Shown one piece after another: positions 1-5,378 of a stretch of DNA of 5,531 nt (positions are counted from its first letter, which is position 1; each line of letters opens with the position of its first letter). The notes under the pieces were generated by a model that saw nothing but the letters and a program-made list of their open reading frames with translations, searched no databases and had not been told where the DNA came from. The stretch is from a bacterium (GTDB lineage Bacteria; Chlamydiota; Chlamydiia; Chlamydiales; Rhabdochlamydiaceae). Location: positions 1-5,531 of the forward strand of contig JAKAAD010000072.1 in the NCBI GenBank assembly GCA_021802305.1. The letters run 5' to 3'. The position numbers and the translations under genes were made by a program.

Positions 1-42
1 TAGGGAAGAGTTCGGATAGAGATCCTCATTCTCTTTTACCAT
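1..42 (-). CDS. Partial ORF, 5' end of a gene downstream of comEC
   Basis: Reading leftward, an ATG at 42-40 opens 14 codons (MVKENEDLYPNSSL) without a stop to the window edge. It starts 30 nt after the comEC stop codon, on the same strand, so it is plausibly the third gene of the ndh-comEC transcription unit. A GGAGAG lies upstream but about 18 nt from the ATG, which is too far for a standard ribosome binding site; AGAG four bases upstream is weak. Fourteen residues cannot identify a family. From memory, the gene beside comEC in Chlamydia trachomatis encodes a fused alpha/beta 2-oxo acid dehydrogenase E1, so that is a candidate by context only. Confidence 0.4.
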   Translation of the reverse strand, partial: MVKENEDLYPNSSL

Positions 43-72
43 ATCGCTCTGGGAATAATTCTCTCCACTATT

Positions 73-1548
73 TTATCCTCTTGGTGAAAAACGCCGGAAA
101 TCGTGTTGCTGTGTTTGATGCATGCCAAGGAGGAAAAGAAGGGAAAGAAGAAACAAGACCCAAGGAAAAGAGAGCAATTGCGTGCGAAGTGTCCATTGCA
201 AGGAGAGGGGAGCATTGGTAGTAAAGGTGAGTATAGATGTTGTCACCATTTCCGCGAGCCAAAAAAAGCCATTGGGTAATAGGGGGAGAGGAGACAAACA
301 GAGTGCAAGGAGCAAGAAAATGCATGCAATCCCAGTAAGGAAGGGGATAAAGAGGTTGTAGGAGAGACTTGCCATTGGAAATTTGTGGAAATAATAGAGG
401 AGTATTGGTACGGAAAAAAGATGTACAGAGAGATTCAAGGCAAGGCCTTTGCGTAGTAGAGAGAGAAGGATATACCCATGTTGATGGAAAAGGGGCATTT
501 CGGAGATGGCTGCAGGTGTGCGCTCGGGTAGCCATTTCGCGAGGAAGGCATGAACAGGTTGATACAACAAAAGAATGGCGATAGTGCAGGAGAAACTGAG
601 TTGAAAGCTGAGAGAAGTGATGACGTGGGGATCGATCAGACATTCTACACAAAGTCCCACACCCAAGGCATTACATCCGGTGATGCGTTTTCCTAAGAAT
701 TTGCCGAGAAGATAGAGAGAGATGGCAATATATGCGCGCATGATGGAAGGGGCAACTCCAAGAAATAAAAAATATCCGGAGAGCAAGAAAAGCATAGCAA
801 GAAGGCGAGCTTTGAAGGGCAGAATGAAGCGCAAAAGTGTTTCTAAAAAGAGAGCGATGAGTGCGAAGTGAAATCCAGAGATGGCTATGAGATGAGAAAT
901 TCCCAAGCGATTGAGCTCGATTTTTAGTGAACGCTCTTCCACATCACCTGTAAAAAGTGCTGTCAAAAAAGCTGCCGCATTTTTGTCATGAATGTGGTGT
1001 TTAATAAACGTCCCCAATGCACGTTTTGCATGGAATCGCCATTCAGCAAAGCAAAAGGTTTTGGGGAGAGCTTGCCAAGGAGAGCGCTTCTTTGGGTGGA
1101 GTGTATATTCCCCGGGGCGGTTTTGAACGAGCGTTCCTTCAATGATATAATCTCGATCTGCGGGATGAACGTGCGAAGGCGAGAAAATGCGACAGGAAAT
1201 GGTAGGAAGGCGCTGTCCTGCTGTGGAAGTAAAACGGAGCGTTCCTTCGTAGACGGTAAAGCGGTGAAAGGCACCGCGAGCATATGCGACACGTGTTGCA
1301 GAAAAGCGACCTTTTCCCTCCAACGCATTTTGAGGCATGGCGATCGAAGGAAATCGAATGGCAGTTATGCAATAGGCACTGAGAGCAAGAAGGAGATATC
1401 CCATCCACTTTTTGCTATTGCGCATGGGAAAAAGAAGAACTACGAGAAATGCAAGATAGAGTGGATGCCAAGCAAAATGCGAAGCAACCCCTAAGAGCAG
1501 GAAAAGCCCAACATAAAAAGCGGGACAACGTTCGAAAAATTGCTGCAT
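73..1548 (-). CDS. comEC: ComEC/Rec2-family DNA internalisation channel protein, lacking the metallo-beta-lactamase domain
   Basis: This is a polytopic inner-membrane protein of 491 residues. Known ComEC proteins carry single-stranded DNA into the cytoplasm during natural transformation. Hydrophobic segments lie at about 11-27, 31-41 and 49-66, followed by a soluble OB-like region at about 75-165 and the Competence domain from about 185 to 475. Family signatures are clear: RLGISHLIAISGFH at 214-227, APSIMRAYIAI at 266-276 and SFQLSFS at 314-320. Further hydrophobic helices lie at about 368-386, 396-420 and 460-475, and the protein ends 16 residues later in a polar tail. Many ComEC proteins are 700 residues or longer and end in a metallo-beta-lactamase domain; none is present here. 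The ATG directly follows the ndh TAA with no clear Shine-Dalgarno, so translation is probably coupled to ndh. The family call is firm; an active role in DNA uptake in this organism is inference. Confidence 0.9.
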   Translation of the reverse strand: MQQFFERCPAFYVGLFLLLGVASHFAWHPLYLAFLVVLLFPMRNSKKWMGYLLLALSAYCITAIRFPSIAMPQNALEGKGRFSATRVAYARGAFHRFTVYEGTLRFTSTAGQRLPTISCRIFSPSHVHPADRDYIIEGTLVQNRPGEYTLHPKKRSPWQALPKTFCFAEWRFHAKRALGTFIKHHIHDKNAAAFLTALFTGDVEERSLKIELNRLGISHLIAISGFHFALIALFLETLLRFILPFKARLLAMLFLLSGYFLFLGVAPSIMRAYIAISLYLLGKFLGKRITGCNALGVGLCVECLIDPHVITSLSFQLSFSCTIAILLLYQPVHAFLAKWLPERTPAAISEMPLFHQHGYILLSLLRKGLALNLSVHLFSVPILLYYFHKFPMASLSYNLFIPFLTGIACIFLLLALCLSPLPLLPNGFFWLAEMVTTSILTFTTNAPLSLQWTLRTQLLSFPWVLFLLSLLFLLGMHQTQQHDFRRFSPRG

Positions 1549-2823
1549 TTAAGCGGATCGTTGTGTTGGCAATTCACTATCGATAGAGCGCGTGATCAGG
1601 CGCACGCCCCGTTGTCCTGTGAGCAGGATAGCAGCCCATTCCAACATGACTCCTAGACGATCGCGATAGCCAATCAAATAGAGAATGTGGATGAATGCCC
1701 AAATGTTCCATGCAATAAAACCCGTGACTTGAAATTTCCCAATGACTCCTACGGCTTTTAATTTTCCAATCGTAGCTAATGTCCCCTTGTCAAGATAATG
1801 GAAGGGCTTACGCTGGGATTTGGGAAGATGCTCTTTGAGAATTTTACCTACGTATTTGCCCATCTGTATAGCAACAGGTGCAATACCCGGCAAAGGGTTT
1901 CCATCGCGCCCTTTACAATGAGCGGCGTCTCCAAGGACAAAAATGTCCTCATAGTTGGGGATGCTGAGATCCGATGCAACGAGGATGCGTCCTTGACGAT
2001 CTTGTGGGGCCTCGAGCATTTTAAGAAGAGGGCTCGTTTGATTGCCAGCAGCCCAAATGATATTTTTTGCAGAAAAAAAGCGCTCTTCTGTTTGTACGCC
2101 TTCTTCCGTGATATTGGTCACTTTTTGCCCAGTCATTACGTGCACACCCATGCGTTCTAGATCGCTCCGCGCACGTATTCGGAGTTTTTCAGGGAAAGTT
2201 GGTAAGATGTGGGGAAGCGCTTCTATAAGAAAGATGTTTGCTTCTTCAGGTTGAATGCGCCGAAAATTTTTAAACATCGTCTTGTACGCAATTTCAGCAA
2301 GGGCTCCGGCCATTTCCACTCCGGTAGGACCCCCTCCAATGACCACGAAGTTGAGGTATTTTTCTGCTGTAGAGATGCTATCCATTCTTTCTGCTTTTTC
2401 AAAAGAGATGAGGATTTGTTGGCGAATGGATATGGCATCGTTGATCGTTTTGAGTCCTGGTGCAAAGCGTTCCCAATGATCGTTTCCAAAATAGCTATGA
2501 TGGGAACCAATGGCAACGATAAGAACATCAAAAGAACGTTTTTCTCCATTTGCGATCGTAATCGTTTTGTGCACTTTATCAATTTCAATGACTTCCCCCA
2601 TGATGACAGAAGTGTTTTCTTGGCGACGAAGAATTTCGCGAAGAGGCGTTGCGATTTCACCGGGAGAAAGAGCAGCTGTTGCTACTTCATATAGCAGCGG
2701 TTGAAAAAGGTGATGATTGGATTTGTCAATGAGAAGGATTTCATCCTCAGCATGGCGCAGTGCGCGAGCAACATGAAGCCCTGCAAAACCACCTCCAATG
2801 ATGACAACTTTTTTACGAGACAT
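1549..2823 (-). CDS. ndh: Type II NADH:quinone oxidoreductase (NDH-2)
   Basis: A 424-residue peripheral membrane flavoprotein that oxidises NADH and reduces quinone without pumping protons. The N-terminal FAD-binding Rossmann motif is VVIIGGGFAG at 6-15. The second dinucleotide fold, for NADH, has VIGGGPTGVE at 161-170. The FAD-contacting IFVLGDAA is at 294-301, followed by the quinone-side APVAIQMGKY at 315-324. The C-terminal amphipathic region at about 369-410, rich in W, F and I, matches the membrane anchor of this family. Length is normal. I chose the ATG at 2823 because MSRKKVVIIGGG is the usual start and GGA lies 4 nt upstream. An ATG at 2832 (plus 3 residues) and a TTG at 2850 (plus 9) are also in frame, but the TTG lies in the direct repeat bordering the upstream element and has no ribosome binding site. 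It is the first gene of the leftward operon with comEC. NDH-2 is favoured over other pyridine nucleotide-disulphide oxidoreductases because no redox CxxxxC is seen and the C-terminal anchor is present. Confidence 0.93.
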   Translation of the reverse strand: MSRKKVVIIGGGFAGLHVARALRHAEDEILLIDKSNHHLFQPLLYEVATAALSPGEIATPLREILRRQENTSVIMGEVIEIDKVHKTITIANGEKRSFDVLIVAIGSHHSYFGNDHWERFAPGLKTINDAISIRQQILISFEKAERMDSISTAEKYLNFVVIGGGPTGVEMAGALAEIAYKTMFKNFRRIQPEEANIFLIEALPHILPTFPEKLRIRARSDLERMGVHVMTGQKVTNITEEGVQTEERFFSAKNIIWAAGNQTSPLLKMLEAPQDRQGRILVASDLSIPNYEDIFVLGDAAHCKGRDGNPLPGIAPVAIQMGKYVGKILKEHLPKSQRKPFHYLDKGTLATIGKLKAVGVIGKFQVTGFIAWNIWAFIHILYLIGYRDRLGVMLEWAAILLTGQRGVRLITRSIDSELPTQRSA

Positions 2824-2842
2824 AAATTCCATGGATTCATTG

Positions 2843-3021
2843 ATACACAAATGAACTCAAAATTGGGTTTTGGCTACGTCGGGCGACCGCGCATGTGAAC
2901 CCGTCAGCATCGCACAACTCATTCAATTTGTGGCATTTCGATATCAGCTCCTCCTGATTCAAATGCCGGCGCCTCCTTGCCAAATTCTCAATTTTTGAAT
3001 GCATTTCAGTATACACAAATG
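2843..3021. repeat. MITE-like element: inverted-repeat segment bounded by an 11-bp direct repeat
   Basis: The exact 11-mer ATACACAAATG occurs at 2843-2853 and again at 3011-3021. Between the copies, the left end (2851-2874) and the reverse complement of the right end (2979-3004) align as imperfect inverted repeats. They share ATGxAxTCAAAA, then TTG and TTTGGC, with two single-base length differences. The interior carries a strong hairpin and is visibly GC-richer than the AT-rich DNA to its right. The size and lack of a coding region fit a miniature inverted-repeat element or a REP-like repeat. The inverted repeats are not perfectly abutted by the direct repeats (the right one is 6 nt away), so the exact boundaries are uncertain. 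A structured 5' leader of ndh is the main alternative. Copy number in the genome cannot be seen from one window. Confidence 0.5.
2932..2967. other. Bulged 14-bp hairpin inside the intergenic element
   Basis: The left arm at 2932-2947 pairs with the right arm at 2954-2967: GGCATTT with AAATGCC, then GA with TC, then ATCAG with CTGAT. Single-base bulges on the left arm are c2939 and t2942, and the loop is 6 nt. On the minus strand, which is the ndh leader, the loop and adjoining stem read GGAGGAG, so a strong Shine-Dalgarno-like sequence would be displayed in the loop. No T-tract follows on either strand, so it is not an intrinsic terminator. Confidence 0.6.
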
Positions 3022-3162
3022 TTATTTTGAATATTAAGCAATTTTGTTATTTTTGTATTGCGCTGCTTTTGGTCGGTGGGTTCTTCAGACGATATTGGCA
3101 AGGACTCGGTCTTTAAGTTGTTTCGGCACAGGATGCAAAGTTCGTAAAGTTATTGTGAACAA

Positions 3163-3167
3163 AAGGA
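3163..3167 (+). promoter_or_regulatory. Ribosome binding site of ptsH
   Basis: AAGGA ends 10 nt before the ATG at 3178. This supports that start over the in-frame ATG at 3196, which has only an AT-rich stretch without GGA in front of it. Confidence 0.55.
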
Positions 3168-3177
3168 AAAAAATCGC

Positions 3178-3480
3178 ATGGTAATACATTCAAAAATGAA
3201 ACCAGGAAAGAAAATCATTCGACGCTTGCGTGTGAAGAATTCTCTTGGGCTTCACACTCGCCCAGCTGTGATGATTGTAAAATTATTACAAGAGAAAAAT
3301 GCAGACGTGCATTTTACTTACAAAAGAGAGACAATTGATGCCCGAAGTATGATTGGATTGCTTATGCTAGCGGCAACAAAAAATTCTCTCATTACTGTGT
3401 GCACAGAAGGAGAAGATGCAGAAGAAGTGATGGCGCTTCTCGTTGAAACTTTTGAAAACGAGTTTAAAGAAAAGAGGTAA
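3178..3480 (+). CDS. ptsH: Phosphocarrier protein HPr
   Basis: HPr is a small cytoplasmic protein that accepts a phosphoryl group from enzyme I on a histidine and passes it to EIIA domains. The 100-residue product has the active-site signature LGLHTRPA at 23-30, with phospho-acceptor His26 and the conserved Arg28. The second HPr landmark, ARSMIGLLMLAA at 55-66, retains Ser57, equivalent to the regulatory Ser46 phosphorylated by HPr kinase in Firmicutes. That the serine is used here is inference. The protein is longer than the typical 85-90 residues because about 11 basic residues precede the first beta strand (IIRRLRVKN) and a short charged tail follows the last helix. It is the first gene of a two-gene operon with ptsI. 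No sugar-specific EIIB/EIIC gene is in the window, so the phosphorelay may serve regulation through stand-alone EIIA proteins. Confidence 0.95.
   Translation: MVIHSKMKPGKKIIRRLRVKNSLGLHTRPAVMIVKLLQEKNADVHFTYKRETIDARSMIGLLMLAATKNSLITVCTEGEDAEEVMALLVETFENEFKEKR
3473..3477 (+). promoter_or_regulatory. Ribosome binding site of ptsI, inside the end of ptsH
   Basis: AGAGG directly precedes the ptsH TAA and lies 5 nt before the ptsI ATG. Translation of the two genes is therefore probably coupled, and the start at 3483 is well supported. Confidence 0.75.
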
Positions 3481-3482
3481 GT

Positions 3483-5195
3483 ATGGAAGAAAGGTGCATT
3501 CAGGGTGTAGCGCTTAGTGAAGGCATCGCCATTGCATTTCCATACTTTCTCTACCTAAAAAAAGAGAGTCCTCTCTCTTCGTATGTGATTGATCCCAATG
3601 AAATCGAACAAGAAATTGGACGATATCGAAGAGCTCTTTCCGCTAGTCGTGCAGAGTTAGAAATGCTGCATCATAATCTAATGGAAGAAGGTTCTTCAGA
3701 AGTAGCGACCATCGTCTACAGTCATTTGCAAATCCTAGATGATCCTTTTCTTACTACGGAAATGGAAAAAAAGATTCGTGAACTACAGAGAAACACAGAA
3801 TCAGTAGTACACACCATGCTTAGCAATTACGAAGAACGATTTTCACGCATTAGCGATGCGTTTTTTAAGGAGCGGCTTTCAGATGTAAAAGGTCTAGCGA
3901 TGCGCGTTTTGGAGCACTTGCATTCGAATACTCGAAACGCGGTTTCGTGCAATGTGCCTAACGAGATGATCCTCATGACCCATGAACTTACACTTCTTCT
4001 TTGCGTAGATGCAGATGAGAAAAATATTTGTGGTTTTGTCACGGAGATAGGGGGAGCAACTTCCCATGCAGCTCTCATTGCTCGTGCAAAAGGATTGCCA
4101 TATGTCACCGGAATTGATGTGCGTGCGCTTTCCAAAGAAAAAATTGAGATAATGATCGTGGATGGGCAATCAGGGCAGATCATTCTTTCCCCGAATGCCG
4201 ATACAATAAAAAAGTATCGAACAAGACAAGAGGAGTTACACCAATCTCTTCAAGAGCTGAAGAAGGGGGTGAGGTATCAAGAAGCATGTGAATTAGGTCA
4301 CCCTGTGCGCATTTGGATCAATATTGGCAATGCAAAGGAAGTAGAGCAAGTGGACGATCTCGCGTTTCATGGGGTCGGGTTATTTCGCACTGAATTTTTG
4401 CTCTTCCAAAACCCAGAACTCCTCATGGAAGAAGAGCAACAGGTGGCTGTATACAGGGAAGTTTCGAGGAAACTAAAAGGACGCCCTCTCACCATTCGAG
4501 TTTTTGATTTGGGAAGAGATAAAGACCTTGCTCGAATCTCTACAGGTGCGTATGAAGGAATTCGATTTTTGCTTCACCATGAAGAGGTCTTTTTGATACA
4601 GCTTCGCTCTATTCTTCGTGCTACGCAAGAAGGACCGGTGCGACTTCTCCTCCCATTAGTTGCGATTCTCGATGAACTGAGAGCCGCCAAGCGAATGATC
4701 TTGCGTGCAGAGGAAAGTTTGCGCGAAGAGAAGCTACCGTTTGCATCTCCTATTTCCGTGGGGTGTATGATTGAGCTTCCCGAGGCAGTGGACAATTGCG
4801 AGGATTTAGCAAGAGAGAGTGACTTTCTATCCATTGGGACCAATGATCTTACGCATTATGCCCTTGGTATAAATCGATCTCGTGCAACTACATCGGATGT
4901 ATTTCTTGCCGCCCATCCTGTCATACTGCGCATGATCAAGAAGGTTCGCTCTATCGCGAAAACATACGATAAACCTGTCACTGTGTGTGGGGAAGCTGTG
5001 ACGTACACGCAATTTCTTTCTCTTCTTCTTGGATTAGAAATCGAGGAGATTTCTTGTTGTGCACGCAGCCTGGTTAAGATAAGACAGGTTCTTCATCACC
5101 TTACATTTTCTGATATGAAACACATAGCGCAGCAAGCGCTCTTGCTTGAAACGCCAGAGCAAGTATTAGCTCTTCTTGCGCGGCAAAATCCTTAA
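3483..5195 (+). CDS. ptsI: PTS enzyme I (phosphoenolpyruvate-protein phosphotransferase)
   Basis: This cytoplasmic enzyme takes the phosphoryl group from PEP onto a histidine and hands it to HPr. Its 570 residues match the usual 570-575. The order is an N-terminal HPr-binding domain (about 1-145), a swivelling phosphohistidine domain (about 150-235) with GGATSHAALIARA at 190-202 and acceptor His195, and a PEP-binding barrel (about 255-545). Residues equivalent to E. coli active-site positions are all visible: Arg302 in GLFRTEFL, Arg339, Lys347, Glu431 in CMIELPEA, Asn454-Asp455 in GTNDLTHY, Arg465 and Cys502 in VCGEA. Two deviations stand out. The usual GGDK reads GRDK at 344-347, and the segment that normally carries N-P-x-L-G-x-R is about four residues shorter and reads TGAYEGIR at 354-361. 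The catalytic set is otherwise intact, so the enzyme is probably active. The start is 2 nt after ptsH. Confidence 0.96.
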   Translation: MEERCIQGVALSEGIAIAFPYFLYLKKESPLSSYVIDPNEIEQEIGRYRRALSASRAELEMLHHNLMEEGSSEVATIVYSHLQILDDPFLTTEMEKKIRELQRNTESVVHTMLSNYEERFSRISDAFFKERLSDVKGLAMRVLEHLHSNTRNAVSCNVPNEMILMTHELTLLLCVDADEKNICGFVTEIGGATSHAALIARAKGLPYVTGIDVRALSKEKIEIMIVDGQSGQIILSPNADTIKKYRTRQEELHQSLQELKKGVRYQEACELGHPVRIWINIGNAKEVEQVDDLAFHGVGLFRTEFLLFQNPELLMEEEQQVAVYREVSRKLKGRPLTIRVFDLGRDKDLARISTGAYEGIRFLLHHEEVFLIQLRSILRATQEGPVRLLLPLVAILDELRAAKRMILRAEESLREEKLPFASPISVGCMIELPEAVDNCEDLARESDFLSIGTNDLTHYALGINRSRATTSDVFLAAHPVILRMIKKVRSIAKTYDKPVTVCGEAVTYTQFLSLLLGLEIEEISCCARSLVKIRQVLHHLTFSDMKHIAQQALLLETPEQVLALLARQNP

Positions 5196-5227
5196 CTCGC
5201 GTTTTCTACTGTTTCTGCAATGCTTTC

Positions 5228-5250
5228 ATTAGCTCTGCTAATTTTTTCTT
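5228..5250 (+). terminator. Probable rho-independent terminator of ptsHI (weak stem)
   Basis: About 32 nt after the ptsI stop, ATTAGC (5228-5233) and GCTAAT (5237-5242) form a 6-bp stem with a 3-nt loop. It runs into TTTTTTCTT on the plus strand. Position and T-tract fit a terminator, but the stem is short and AT-rich, so it may be leaky. Confidence 0.5.
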
Positions 5251-5251
5251 C

Positions 5252-5277
5252 AAAAAAACCACGGATACGGGCCGTGG
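5252..5277 (-). terminator. Leftward rho-independent terminator
   Basis: CCACGG (5259-5264) pairs with CCGTGG (5272-5277) around a 7-nt loop. Read on the minus strand, this GC-rich stem is followed within two bases by seven consecutive T (5258-5252). This is the classic intrinsic terminator form for a transcript coming from the right. No long leftward gene ends just to its right within the window. Confidence 0.6.
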
Positions 5278-5280
5278 CTG

Positions 5281-5301
5281 CCGCATGGGCGTACCATGCG
5301 G
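5281..5301. other. Perfect 8-bp hairpin, tandem with the leftward terminator
   Basis: CCGCATGG (5281-5288) and CCATGCGG (5294-5301) form a perfect 8-bp stem with a 5-nt loop. It is only 3 nt from the neighbouring terminator hairpin. Together they form a compact two-hairpin structure when transcribed leftward. Confidence 0.65.
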
Positions 5302-5341
5302 GATACTAGTTTAAATTGACCAAAAACGTATAGCAGAATCA

Positions 5342-5370
5342 TTGACATTGATACACGCAATGCACATAAT
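5342..5370 (+). promoter_or_regulatory. Near-consensus sigma-70-type promoter facing right
   Basis: A perfect TTGACA (-35) at 5342-5347 is followed after exactly 17 nt by CATAAT (-10, five of six) at 5365-5370. The expected start of transcription is at about 5376-5379, which coincides with the ATG at 5379. An 8-bp inverted repeat, ATTGACAT (5341-5348) and ATGTCAAT (5379-5386), brackets the promoter, covering the -35 and the start codon, and could be an operator. Confidence 0.55.
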
Positions 5371-5378
5371 TTTTGTCT

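Larger units (their letters stand above)
2824..3177. other. Divergent intergenic region between ndh and ptsH
   Basis: This 354-bp stretch must hold the promoters of both the leftward ndh-comEC unit and the rightward ptsHI unit. The part next to ndh (about 2843-3021) is a repeat-like structured segment annotated separately. The next part (about 3005-3060) is very AT-rich and the remainder to ptsH is mixed in composition. I found no promoter with two good hexamers on either strand. A TATACT hexamer on the minus strand (3013-3008) spans the junction between the structured segment and the right direct repeat and could serve as a -10 for ndh, but no matching -35 is evident. No tRNA, CRISPR repeat or convincing small gene was found. 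Confidence 0.7.
5252..5320 (-). ncRNA. Candidate small RNA of about 70 nt, two hairpins plus terminal U-tract
   Basis: On the minus strand, an extended -10-like TGCTATACG (5335-5327) has no good -35 but would start a transcript near 5320. That transcript would contain a short AT-rich 5' segment, the perfect 8-bp hairpin, a 3-nt spacer, and the 6-bp hairpin followed by U7. This architecture is typical of bacterial small RNAs. It would also be antisense to the distal 3' trailer of ptsI if the ptsHI terminator leaks. The promoter evidence is weak; the structure could simply terminate leftward transcription that begins beyond the window. Confidence 0.25.

Noticed and set aside
369..1494. Several open frames of 70-168 codons in other frames across comEC
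   Set aside because: They overlap a clear family member in full, lack recognisable domains and are shadows of its codon pattern.
2883..2905. GGGTTCA on the minus strand, resembling a tRNA T-loop
   Set aside because: No acceptor stem, anticodon arm or other tRNA features can be folded around it.
3058..3147. Short plus-strand ORF from TTG (29 residues, ending HRMQSS) between the AT-rich stretch and ptsH
   Set aside because: No ribosome binding site, rare start codon, very short and no recognised motif. It could be a relic of a lost gene but there is nothing to support that.
5206..5286. Minus-strand ORF of 26 residues ending FLKKKLAELMKALQKQ
   Set aside because: The helix-like tail looks protein-like, but the frame runs through both hairpins, is very short and has no ribosome binding site.
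5220..5309. Plus-strand ORF of 29 residues after ptsI
   Set aside because: It lies across the terminator and hairpins, has no ribosome binding site and no known motif.
2838..5362. CATTGATACAC shared between the ndh start region (2838) and the right-hand promoter (5346)
   Set aside because: A few exact 11-mer matches are expected at random across 5.5 kb, so a shared operator is not supported without more sites.
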